Shown: positions 27,505-34,837 of the stretch, in pieces
Layout: each line of letters starts with the position of its first letter
Numbering within the stretch: position 1 is the stretch's first letter
Assembly: GCA_965200825.1 (NCBI GenBank)
Contig: OZ241385.1
Coordinates: 1,054,001 to 1,118,000, forward strand
Direction: 5' to 3'
Length of the DNA stretch: 64,000 nucleotides
DNA from: Bin80 sp026709335
Lineage (GTDB): Bacteria; Bacteroidota; Rhodothermia; Rhodothermales; Bin80
Notes under the pieces: generated by a model
The model's input: only the letters and a program-made list of their open reading frames with translations
The model's database searches: none
Told to the model about the DNA's origin: nothing
Program-made: the position numbers and the translations under genes

Positions 27505-29821
27505 TGGGTCTATATACCAAGAGACTTGAAGCTTCTGTTACAACTTCTATTTGCACCCAATTAAACAATTTAGGTTGGATTGTTGATGAGCGAGATCCCA
27601 AAAATAATGTAACGCAACAGCGTGCAAAAACAGATGCCCAAAAACAGTGTCTGAAAGAGGCTAATGGAGGAGTTTTGAAACATCCTGACTTTGTTTTATA
27701 TGAACAAGGTACTTCCAATCCTATTGCGGTAATTGAGGCTAAACGGCCGGGAGAATCTTTAAGTGCAGCTATTGAGCAAGCCCAAACACGATACGCTCGA
27801 CCTCTTGGTGCTCCTCTTGTATTTGCATATAACGACACATTTGTTGATACCCGACATATTTTTCAATCCCGTGCGTTGAAGATTGATGGTGAAGATGTAC
27901 GCCAATTTGTAGATCACTTTACTTCGTTACGTTTTATCAATGAAGGGCCGGAAATTTTTTCTGCTCCAAATGATGTACAGTTTTCAAGAAACGAATTGAT
28001 TAAGATTTTCAAAAAACAATCTGACCTGTTGCGGGAAGCGGGACTTCAAGCAGGACTGGAGAGATTTGGAGCATTTTCGGATATTTTGTTTTTGAAATTG
28101 ATGGATGAGTTATGCTCACTTCGAGAACATAGTGGATCCAATCCTCCGTTACCTGCACTTCTTCGGTGGGAAGAACTCAGTGGGAGAAATGCAGGTAAAC
28201 GTTTAGAATATGCTCAAGAAGTAATATGGCCTAAAATGAATGAACGATATGGATCGATATTTGGCTCTGACTTTCCAATCCAATCTGCAGAGGTTTTCCA
28301 TGATATTGTAGAAGAATTATCTAAACAAAATTTTACTGGGACTGATTCAGATGTAAAAGGAGATGCATTTGAGTATTTCCTCAAAAATGCCTACCAGGGA
28401 ATTAAAATCAAAGATTTAGGAGAATATTTTACGCCAAGGAATATTGTTCGCACTATGGTAAGCATGGTAGATCCCCAAATGGGGGAGAAGGTTTACGACC
28501 CTTTTTGTGGAACTGGTGGATTTTTGATTGAAGCATTTCGGTATATCTCACTCCGAGCCAAGAAGACAGAATCAGTTCTAAAAATACTTAAAAATGAAAC
28601 GGTTTATGGATGTGAAATAGCAAATACTGCTCGAGTTGCCAAAATGAATATGATCCTGTATGGAGATGGTAACAGCAACATCATAAAGGGGGACAGTTTT
28701 GCCAATCGTAATCAAAACTTGGAAAAATATGATGTGATTCTCACTAACCCACCTTATTCACAAAAAACTCGTCATGGAAACCTCTATGACATACCAACTG
28801 AAGATGGTGACGCAATTTCTGTTCAACATTGCCTTGATGCACTCAAGCCTGATGGCAGAGCTGCAATTTTGATCAAAGAAGATTTTCTTACAGATGGTGG
28901 TGCTGTTGGAAAGGTCCGAAAATATTTATTCAACACAACTAAGGACATAAGTATCGTTTCTCTTCCACGTCGGTTATTTGAGCCATATACTCCGACTAAA
29001 ACCAGCATTCTTTGTTTTAAGAAAAAAGGAACCCGCGAACGTACATTCTTTTTTGTGGTTCAGGACGTAGGGCATACATTTGGTGCTCGAAAAAAATCAA
29101 CACAGGACAACGATCTTCCAGCTGCTCTTGAAGGAGTTAGGAATCCATCTAATAATTTACCCATTGATGTTATAACGGCAGAAACAGATCAAGTTAAAAC
29201 TGTCAATTATTCTCTTTGGTGTTATGATTACAAGGAAGTGCTACCACACACATCTGCACCGAAAAAATTACAATTTCTTGGAAATCATATCAAAGAGAGT
29301 GGGCACAAGTTTACTCCTGCGGATAGCCCAGATCAGGTTTTTCACATATTGGGAGTTAGTAATACTAATGGCGTTTTTGGGAATGAGGAAAAACAAGGAA
29401 GAGAAATAAAGCAAAAATATATTGCTGTTCAAAACGGAGATTTAGTTTACAACCCTCATCGAGTCAATGTTGGATCCATTGGTGTAGTACCAGATGGGGG
29501 GGGGGGGTACATGATAATTATATAGTTCCTGGGATTTATGTCGTATTTCGTCCCCAAAATACAGATCAATTACCGTCTGAATATCTATGTTATCTCTTAA
29601 AAACCGAAGAATATCTTAAAATCATCCGAGCATATGACACTCGCCATGGTGCAGTTAGAGCTAATCTCAACTGGGAGCAGCTATGCAGAATCAGAATTAT
29701 GATTCCCCAAGAAATAGAATTGAAAGCTTTTAAGAGAACTATTGAAAAAGAACAAACCTTGAAAAAAGAAATCATTGCAACAAGACAAGAAATGTCTGAT
29801 ATTGTAGAAATGATCTATTAG
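27504..29821 (+). CDS. Phase-variable fused nuclease-methylase-specificity R-M protein
   Basis: One polypeptide combines three restriction-modification parts. Residues 1-150 are an HsdR_N-like nuclease with Asp62 and Glu78-x-Lys80 (HPDFVLY, IAVIEAKRPG). Residues about 160-560 are an HsdM-type N6-adenine methylase with DPFCGTGGF (332-340) and NPPY (415-418). The tail is one HsdS-like target recognition domain. The frame stops at 29525, just after 12 consecutive Gs (29496-29507). Adding one G (or removing two) rejoins a frame that continues the recognition domain (NYIVPGIYVVFRPQ) and a coiled-coil end to the TAG at 29819-29821, giving about 772 residues. As sequenced it encodes a 673-residue protein lacking the end of the recognition domain. 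This layout matches single-chain type IIG enzymes. Confidence 0.88.
29496..29507 (+). repeat. Poly-G tract (G12) in recognition-domain coding sequence
   Basis: Twelve uninterrupted Gs encode four glycines in the current frame and lead to a stop 18 bases later. Homopolymers of this length slip during replication. The coding sequence resumes in another frame directly after the tract. It therefore looks like an ON/OFF switch for the full-length enzyme, although an assembly or sequencing miscount of the homopolymer would look the same. Confidence 0.85.
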
Positions 29822-29865
29822 ACCTTGAATAGTAATGAAAAATACGATCACTATTCAGAATACGC

Positions 29866-30042
29866 ATGAAACCTAAATCCCCCCAACCCAAAGATCGCAT
29901 AGATCAGTTACTGGATGAACCAGTAGCAAACCCGCGTTACGGAGGATTAACGATGCGGGAAGTCGTGAGAAAAGGACTGCTGAGGAAGCAGGATCCAGTG
30001 CCGCATCCGGAGCGAAGAAACGGAAAAATCGAGCGGAAATAG
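29866..30042 (+). CDS. Small basic cargo protein of the IS1595 element
   Basis: A 58-codon ORF: MKPKSPQPKDRIDQLLDEPV..., ending ...RRNGKIERK. It is rich in Lys, Arg and Pro, with no membrane segment. It begins 44 nt after the end of the full-length R-M frame and stops 12 nt before the right inverted repeat. It therefore fills the remaining space in the transposon, which supports it being real. No family was recognised. It may act on the R-M protein or on transposition, but nothing in the sequence shows which. Confidence 0.5.
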   Translation: MKPKSPQPKDRIDQLLDEPVANPRYGGLTMREVVRKGLLRKQDPVPHPERRNGKIERK

Positions 30043-30078
30043 TTGGAGCCATCTCAACTATTCACTATAATCCCCTTC

Positions 30079-31179
30079 TTAAAGTACTGACTGTCCTGTT
30101 TCAGTATCAAAAAGATGAATTTGCTTACCGTCCAATTCAAACCTCAGTTGCTTCGAAATATCAAAATTTGAAGTACCAGATACTCGAGCCATAAATGTAG
30201 TTGAGGCAGTTTTTCCATACACATATGATTCGGCTCCTAAGTGTTCTTCAAATACAATCTCTGCCTCAAATATTCCGTCCTCCTGCTCGGTACTGTTTTC
30301 TTCAAGAGGCTTAACCGTTTCTGGCCTGAAACCAAGCACGACACGATCATGATGCTGAAGTGTATCCGAATGTTCGGTTATTGTGAGGTACAGCTCATGG
30401 TTTTGAGAAATAAATCGAAATTTTTCACCTACTTCTTCTATGAATCCGCTGATAAAATTCATCCCTGGACTTCCAATAAATTCTGCGACAAATCTATTTT
30501 GGGGCCGATTATACAGTGTGACTGGATCATCAACTTGTTGAATGATCCCCTTATTCATCACAACAATCCGATCTCCCAGTGTCATAGCCTCAGTTTGATC
30601 ATGGGTAACGTAAACCATTGTGGCATTTAGCTCTCGATGCAATCGCGCCAATTCTGTACGCATCTGCACACGTAGTTTTGCATCTAGGTTTGAGAGCGGC
30701 TCGTCGAACAAAAAAACTTTTGGCTTACGAACAATTGCACGGCCAACAGCTACTCGTTGCTGCTGGCCACCAGAGAGTTGTTTAGGTTTTCTGTCCAAAA
30801 TATCACTTATCCCCAAGATCTCGGCGGCCTGCTCTACCCGCTTTTTAATTTCGGCTTTGGAATATTTCCTCAGCTTTAGGCCAAAGGCCATATTATTAAA
30901 AACCGTCATATGAGGGTATAACGCGTAATTTTGAAACACCATTGCTACATCTCTGTCCTTAGACGGAATATCATTCACGGCCACGTCATCAATTAGAATA
31001 GATCCACTTGTAACGGGCTCTAAACCTGCAAGCATTCGCAGAGTAGTGCTTTTTCCACAGCCGGATGGTCCTACCAAAACTATTAGTTCACCATCTGCTA
31101 CGGTAAAGCTCACGCCATCCACAGCAAGATGGCCATTATCATATACTTTTCGGATGTTTTCAAAAATTACACTTGCCAT
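30079..31179 (-). CDS. MalK/UgpC-type ABC transporter ATP-binding protein
   Basis: An ABC ATPase of about 366 residues for carbohydrate import. Walker A (GPSGCGKST), Q-loop (MVFQNYALYPHMTV), signature (LSGGQQQRVAVGRA), Walker B (VFLFDEPLSNLDAKLR) and H-loop (VYVTHDQTEAM) are complete. The C-terminal MalK-type regulatory OB domain is present (PVTLYNRPQNRFVAEFIGSP, GFRPETV). The start at 31179 (MASVIFENIRKVYDN) is the family's usual N-terminus. No permease or binding protein is nearby, so it probably serves components encoded elsewhere. Its stop codon lies in the target duplication of the IS1595 element, so the insertion just missed breaking it. Confidence 0.94.
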   Translation of the reverse strand: MASVIFENIRKVYDNGHLAVDGVSFTVADGELIVLVGPSGCGKSTTLRMLAGLEPVTSGSILIDDVAVNDIPSKDRDVAMVFQNYALYPHMTVFNNMAFGLKLRKYSKAEIKKRVEQAAEILGISDILDRKPKQLSGGQQQRVAVGRAIVRKPKVFLFDEPLSNLDAKLRVQMRTELARLHRELNATMVYVTHDQTEAMTLGDRIVVMNKGIIQQVDDPVTLYNRPQNRFVAEFIGSPGMNFISGFIEEVGEKFRFISQNHELYLTITEHSDTLQHHDRVVLGFRPETVKPLEENSTEQEDGIFEAEIVFEEHLGAESYVYGKTASTTFMARVSGTSNFDISKQLRFELDGKQIHLFDTETGQSVL

Positions 31180-31216
31180 TGGATTTGATAGAACAGCTAT
31201 ACTCACAATATAGTAC

Positions 31217-31230
31217 AAAGGGGCCGCTTT
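31217..31230. promoter_or_regulatory. Candidate LacI-family operator between divergent genes
   Basis: AAAGGGGCCGCTTT is a near-perfect palindrome (12 of 14 positions) centred on GGCC. It lies in the 90-nt gap between the MalK-like gene and the divergent LacI-type regulator. Position and symmetry fit an operator for that regulator, but no binding evidence exists. Confidence 0.4.
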
Positions 31231-31269
31231 ACATCATGTATAATTGTGTAATAAAAATCAAGATCCTGT

Positions 31270-32313
31270 ATGGCTCGACACAATAATTCACCTGTAACTA
31301 TTTACGAAGTTGCAGATAAGGCCGGTGTTGCAATTTCAACCGTTTCTCGTGTGCTCAACGATTCATCTGACGTTGCTGAGTCCACGAGGGAGCGGGTTCT
31401 TGAAGTAATTGATGAACTCAAATACCTTCCGAACCGTGTTGCAAGGTCTCTGGCACAGCGGGACTCAAGAGTGATAGCCATAGCGACTCCCACATTTACC
31501 ACTGCCTTTCATAATTCGCTCCTCAAGGGACTTCGAACTGTTCTTGCCGATATTACTGGGGAATGTGATTTACTTCTCTTTGATCTCGGAAGCAAGAACC
31601 CGCTTGATCGTTTAAGAGATAAGTTAAAAGGTGGAAAGGTTGATGGTTTGATTCTAGCCGGAATCCCTGTTTCTCCACCTCTCGCCAAAGAACTGAAAGC
31701 CTTTGATGCTCCGGTCATACTGATTGGCAACCATCATACAGAATTTGACTGTTTCTATTGGGATGATTTTGCAGGCGCTGAGAAGGCTACGACACATTTG
31801 TTGGAAAGAGGTCATCATCGTATTGGACTCATTCGTGCCTATACAGACGGTTATGTGCAGCTTCAGCGTATCCAAGGCTACAAAAAAGCATTAAAGAAAC
31901 ATAAGGTCAGGTTTGACAGCAAGTTAATACAAAGCGGCTCAAATATTAAGCATGCAGGATTCAGCGAGGAGCATGGACTTGAAGCAATGAACGAGCTACT
32001 GAAAATATCGCCTCCTGTCACCGCGGTATTGGCCAGTAGCGATGTCCATGCAATCGGTGCATGGAAAGCAATTCGAGAGGCCAATAAGAGAGTCCCACAA
32101 GATATTTCCTTAATCGGATATGATGATATTAAAACTAGCTACTATATTGAATTGAGCAGTGTTGACCAGCGTATCGAGGAAACTGGACGCCTGGCTGCTG
32201 AGCGCCTGCTTACACGGCAGCAAAATCCCTCAGATACTACGCGTATTGACCATAAAATTGATCCCAAACTTCAAATTCGGAAATCAAGTAACTACAACCG
32301 AAGCAACAGATAA
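31270..32313 (+). CDS. LacI-family transcriptional regulator
   Basis: A 347-residue repressor-type protein. The N-terminal helix-turn-helix and hinge read VTIYEVADKAGVAISTVSRV then LNDSSDVAESTRERVLEVI and LKYLPNRVARSLA. The rest is a periplasmic-binding-protein-like effector domain (DGLILAGIPVS, HRIGLIRAY, VPQDISLIGYDDI). It is divergent from the MalK-like ATPase gene, and LacI regulators commonly control adjacent sugar transport genes. A palindrome lies in the shared intergenic region. The effector sugar is not predictable. purC begins 2 nt after its stop. Confidence 0.95.
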   Translation: MARHNNSPVTIYEVADKAGVAISTVSRVLNDSSDVAESTRERVLEVIDELKYLPNRVARSLAQRDSRVIAIATPTFTTAFHNSLLKGLRTVLADITGECDLLLFDLGSKNPLDRLRDKLKGGKVDGLILAGIPVSPPLAKELKAFDAPVILIGNHHTEFDCFYWDDFAGAEKATTHLLERGHHRIGLIRAYTDGYVQLQRIQGYKKALKKHKVRFDSKLIQSGSNIKHAGFSEEHGLEAMNELLKISPPVTAVLASSDVHAIGAWKAIREANKRVPQDISLIGYDDIKTSYYIELSSVDQRIEETGRLAAERLLTRQQNPSDTTRIDHKIDPKLQIRKSSNYNRSNR

Positions 32314-32315
32314 AT

Positions 32316-33269
32316 ATGCATACAAAAGCAATTCATAACCAACTAAGCAAAACACTGATAGGAACGAATTTCACCGACTTGGGAACTAAGTACCAAGGCA
32401 AGGTACGAGATACATATGAACAGGGAGATCGTCTAATCATGGTAACAACTGATCGTATCTCTGCATTCGATCGTGTCCTAGATCAGACGATTCCATTCAA
32501 GGGGCAAGTACTAAATCAATTAGCTGCTTATTTCTTTAAGGCAACTCGCGATATAATTCCGAACCATATTTTGAGTGTGCCCGATCCCAATGTGACTGTT
32601 GCTCAGAAATGTGAACCAGGAAAACTTGAATTTGTAGTTAGGGGCTATCTGGTTGGTCATGCATGGCGGACCTATCGAACAGGAAAACGTACACTTTGTG
32701 GTAAATCTTTGCCTGAGGGACTGACAGAAAATGACAAACTCCCTCTTCCAATTCTTACACCGACAACCAAGGCACAAGTGGGCCATGATGAGGATATCAG
32801 CCGGGACGAGGCAATCAAACAGGGGTTGATTGAGGCAGACACATTTGATAAACTTGAGGAAATATCACTTGCGTTATTCCAGCGAGGTACAGAACTGGCA
32901 GCCGCCCAAGGATTGATTCTGGTTGACACCAAATATGAATTTGGACAAACACCAGGTGGTCATTGGGTTCTGATTGATGAGGTTCATACACCAGATTCTT
33001 CACGTTATTTCCATCTAGATCCATATGAAGATCTTTTGCGTCAAGGGAAATCTCAACAGCAACTTTCCAAGGAGTTCGTACGTGAATGGCTTATGAGTCA
33101 AGGCTTCCAAGGAAAAGATGATCAGCGGGCCCCTACTCTTCCAGACGAATTCCGAGTGCAAGTATCTGAACGTTACATCGATCTATTTGAGAAGGTATCA
33201 GGAAAGTCATTTGTTCCAGACACGCATTCAGATCCAGAGCAACGAATCCTGAATGTTCTCACGAGTTAG
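32316..33269 (+). CDS. purC: SAICAR synthase
   Basis: PurC joins CAIR with aspartate in purine synthesis. YQGKVRDTYEQGDRLIMVTT followed by DRISAFDRVL is the ATP-binding start, and VVRGYLVGHAWRTYRTG, PTTKAQVGHDEDISRDEA, LILVDTKYEFGQTPGG and DEVHTPDSSRYF are hallmark segments. At 317 residues it is the longer SAICAR synthase form. Its 3' end overlaps the convergent moaE by 11 bases. Confidence 0.97.
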   Translation: MHTKAIHNQLSKTLIGTNFTDLGTKYQGKVRDTYEQGDRLIMVTTDRISAFDRVLDQTIPFKGQVLNQLAAYFFKATRDIIPNHILSVPDPNVTVAQKCEPGKLEFVVRGYLVGHAWRTYRTGKRTLCGKSLPEGLTENDKLPLPILTPTTKAQVGHDEDISRDEAIKQGLIEADTFDKLEEISLALFQRGTELAAAQGLILVDTKYEFGQTPGGHWVLIDEVHTPDSSRYFHLDPYEDLLRQGKSQQQLSKEFVREWLMSQGFQGKDDQRAPTLPDEFRVQVSERYIDLFEKVSGKSFVPDTHSDPEQRILNVLTS

Positions 33270-33717
33270 GAGGATCTGGAAGATTTGCTCCCTGTATCCA
33301 GATCTCCTGGCCATCAGAAAAAAGTTCTCGTTTCCAGATCGGTACCTGAATTTTCAGCTGATCAATTAGGAAACGGCTAGCTTTGAAGGCTTCGGGGCGA
33401 TGTGGCGTTGCTACTCCAATCAAAACACTGGCTTCGGCAATCGGAACTTTGCCAAGCCGATGGAGCAGACATGTACGGTGGACAGGCCAGTGGTTCTCCG
33501 CAAGATCTACTAGCCGGTGCATCTCCTTAAGTGCCATGGGCTCATAGCTCTCATAGGCGAGAGAGATAGTTTCCTGCCCATCGGTCCATTGCCTAGTGGT
33601 TCCAACAAAGATTGATATCCCCCCTGCTGCAGGAGTTTGTAGAAATCGATAAGCGGAGGTAATATCAACTGGTTCCTGTAAAAGGTTTATCCAACGTTGG
33701 TTTGAGTTTTCAGCCAC
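33259..33717 (-). CDS. moaE: Molybdopterin synthase catalytic subunit MoaE
   Basis: The large subunit of the enzyme that inserts the dithiolene sulfurs into precursor Z. GGISIFVGTTRQWTDGQE, SLAYESYEPMALKEM, CLLHRLGKVPIAEASVLIGV and PIWKRELFSDGQEIW are all typical MoaE segments, including the late catalytic Lys. It is 152 residues and follows moaD with an 8-nt overlap. It converges with purC. Confidence 0.95.
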   Translation of the reverse strand: MAENSNQRWINLLQEPVDITSAYRFLQTPAAGGISIFVGTTRQWTDGQETISLAYESYEPMALKEMHRLVDLAENHWPVHRTCLLHRLGKVPIAEASVLIGVATPHRPEAFKASRFLIDQLKIQVPIWKRELFSDGQEIWIQGANLPDPPNS

Positions 33718-33964
33718 CGCTTACAGGGGTTATGATGGCGATTTCATCTCCATCTTGGAGACGATTTGAGTCTTGGACGTATTTCTGATTGACTGCTAGC
33801 CGCATTATGCTTCTGTATGGAGCCATAGGGGGATACTGTTCACAAGCCAGATCCATTAGTCCTCCTGCCGTAATCTCTTCTGTGGTTTTCAATTCAATTG
33901 AGGCAACTTTGAGCTTTGACTTCAAGACACTAAAGAGTCGAATCTTAAAGGATGACGTTGGCAT
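33710..33964 (-). CDS. moaD: Molybdopterin synthase sulfur carrier MoaD
   Basis: A ubiquitin-like sulfur carrier of 84 residues. It ends in Ser-Gly-Gly, the double glycine that becomes the thiocarboxylate. LQDGDEIAIITPVSGG is the standard C-terminus, and LFSVLKSKLKV and LAVNQKYVQ are ubiquitin-fold strands. It overlaps moaE by 8 nt, and the two subunits act as one complex. No other molybdenum cofactor genes are in this window. Confidence 0.94.
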   Translation of the reverse strand: MPTSSFKIRLFSVLKSKLKVASIELKTTEEITAGGLMDLACEQYPPMAPYRSIMRLAVNQKYVQDSNRLQDGDEIAIITPVSGG

Positions 33965-34261
33965 TGATGATAGTATTTCTGGTTAAAGTTTCAGCAAAAT
34001 TCTATCTCACACAGCCCATCAATGACCTCTTCATTGCCTCTATGCCGGCTACAATTACTTTAGCCAGCAATCTTAGTGAATACGCAGGATACCGCTTCCC
34101 TTATCTATTTTGATACACCATCTTTTCGTCACTCGTACAGCGACAGATTTCTCTTTAATTCAGATGAGAGGTTAGGAAACTTGAAAGCGACTAATAACAG
34201 TAGTCGGTTCCCTTGTAGGCTCTATATAGCCATAAAAACAGGATCAAGTAGTATTACAGGC
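33965..34261. other. Non-coding stretch upstream of moaD
   Basis: About 300 bases hold no supported gene. A plus-strand open frame begins at 34076 and runs through the Cys-rich peptide gene on the opposite strand. Its Gln-rich end is merely the complement of that gene. The promoter of moaD-moaE should lie at the start of this stretch on the minus strand. Confidence 0.4.
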
Positions 34262-34295
34262 GCAACAGAACCACCATTCTTGGTGGTTCTGTTGC
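34262..34295 (-). terminator. Strong 15-bp hairpin after the Cys-rich peptide gene
   Basis: GCAACAGAACCACCA (34262-34276) and TGGTGGTTCTGTTGC (34281-34295) are perfect inverted copies around a 4-nt loop. On the minus strand the hairpin starts 14 nt after the stop of the 48-residue peptide gene. It lacks a clear T-run, so it may end or stabilise the transcript's 3' end. It is by far the strongest hairpin noticed in the window. Confidence 0.7.
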
Positions 34296-34308
34296 AGAAA
34301 TATCAAGC

Positions 34309-34455
34309 TCATGCGGAATTACAGCTACAGCAACAACTACAACAGCAACAGCAGCTACAATCACAGTTACACTTGCATTTCGGTCGTGCTATGGTAATAG
34401 AAGGGTGAGAAACATCACATGCTTCGTCTGATACGATTTTAAAGTTGAGTTTCAT
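34309..34455 (-). CDS. Cys-rich small peptide, candidate TOMM/SagA-like RiPP precursor
   Basis: A 48-codon ORF begins MKLNFKIVSDEACDVSHPSI, has a Cys-free stretch TIARP, and ends in a core KCKCNCDCSCCCCCSCCCSC then NSA. The last 23 residues hold 13 Cys and 4 Ser. This layout (ordinary leader, then a dense Cys/Ser core) resembles streptolysin S and related thiazole/oxazole-modified microcin precursors. A metallothionein-like metal binder is the main alternative. The ATG precedes a clean frame with no internal stop, and a 15-bp hairpin lies 14 nt after the TGA. No YcaO cyclodehydratase, dehydrogenase or exporter is visible within the window, so modification enzymes would have to be elsewhere. 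The DNA is low-complexity, which lowers confidence. Confidence 0.55.
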   Translation of the reverse strand: MKLNFKIVSDEACDVSHPSITIARPKCKCNCDCSCCCCCSCCCSCNSA

Positions 34456-34837
34456 TCGGATACCTATTTAATTTGGGTTAGATAGTGACATTTGATCTTA
34501 ACGAAAGGTAGTAAAACATTAAACAGTAGACTTAGACTATTGAGTCGTGTACTGCGCTGAGGCTACATGGTTTGACCGGAAAAACGAAATATACGCGATG
34601 TAAAGATTGAATGCAAATTCTTTCAGTTACACGAAGGTCAATTGTTGGAATCCTGTCTGATCGACATATTCTCGTCATTGGTGTGCCAATCAGATTGACT
34701 GCATTTGCAGTTGTCAAATTTCTGCCTCATCAATACTTCAGGATGATAACATGAAACGTCCAGGAAATTCTCAATCAAAGTGTCGAGAGAACAGTAATTG
34801 ATGTATGAGTTTTTCAGTATCGGTTCATCGAAAATGA
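34456..34837. other. 382-base gap with one doubtful small ORF
   Basis: Between the subtilase stop and the Cys-rich peptide. A minus-strand frame from a GTG at 34841 to 34638 overlaps the subtilase stop by 4 nt (GTGA) and would give a 67-residue Asp/Asn-rich peptide with 5 Cys (IIFDEPILKNSYINY...). It shows no recognisable domain. It could be a coupled small protein or chance. The promoter for the Cys-rich gene should lie in the 34456-34560 part. Confidence 0.3.

Larger units (their letters stand above)
26472..30075 (+). mobile_element. IS1595-family transposon carrying a restriction-modification cargo
   Basis: A complete 3604-bp element. The left end GGGAATTATAGTGAATAGTT (continuing GA) matches the reverse complement of the right end at 30054-30075 with one mismatch in 22. 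Both ends are flanked by the same 8 bases, TTCTTAAA (26464-26471 and 30076-30083). That is a perfect target-site duplication of the length expected for IS1595. Inside, all in the same direction, are the transposase (26560), a nuclease-methylase-specificity gene (27504) and a 58-residue ORF (29866). An IS carrying passenger genes without a second IS is a 'transporter IS' (tIS). The right-hand duplication overlaps the 3' end of the neighbouring ABC ATPase gene. Confidence 0.93.

Noticed and set aside
34076..34408. Plus-strand Gln-rich ORF (run of QLQQQLQQQQQ)
   Set aside because: Its Gln-rich part is the complement of the minus-strand Cys codons, and it runs through the 15-bp hairpin. The minus-strand Cys-rich frame with its own start, stop and hairpin explains the sequence better.
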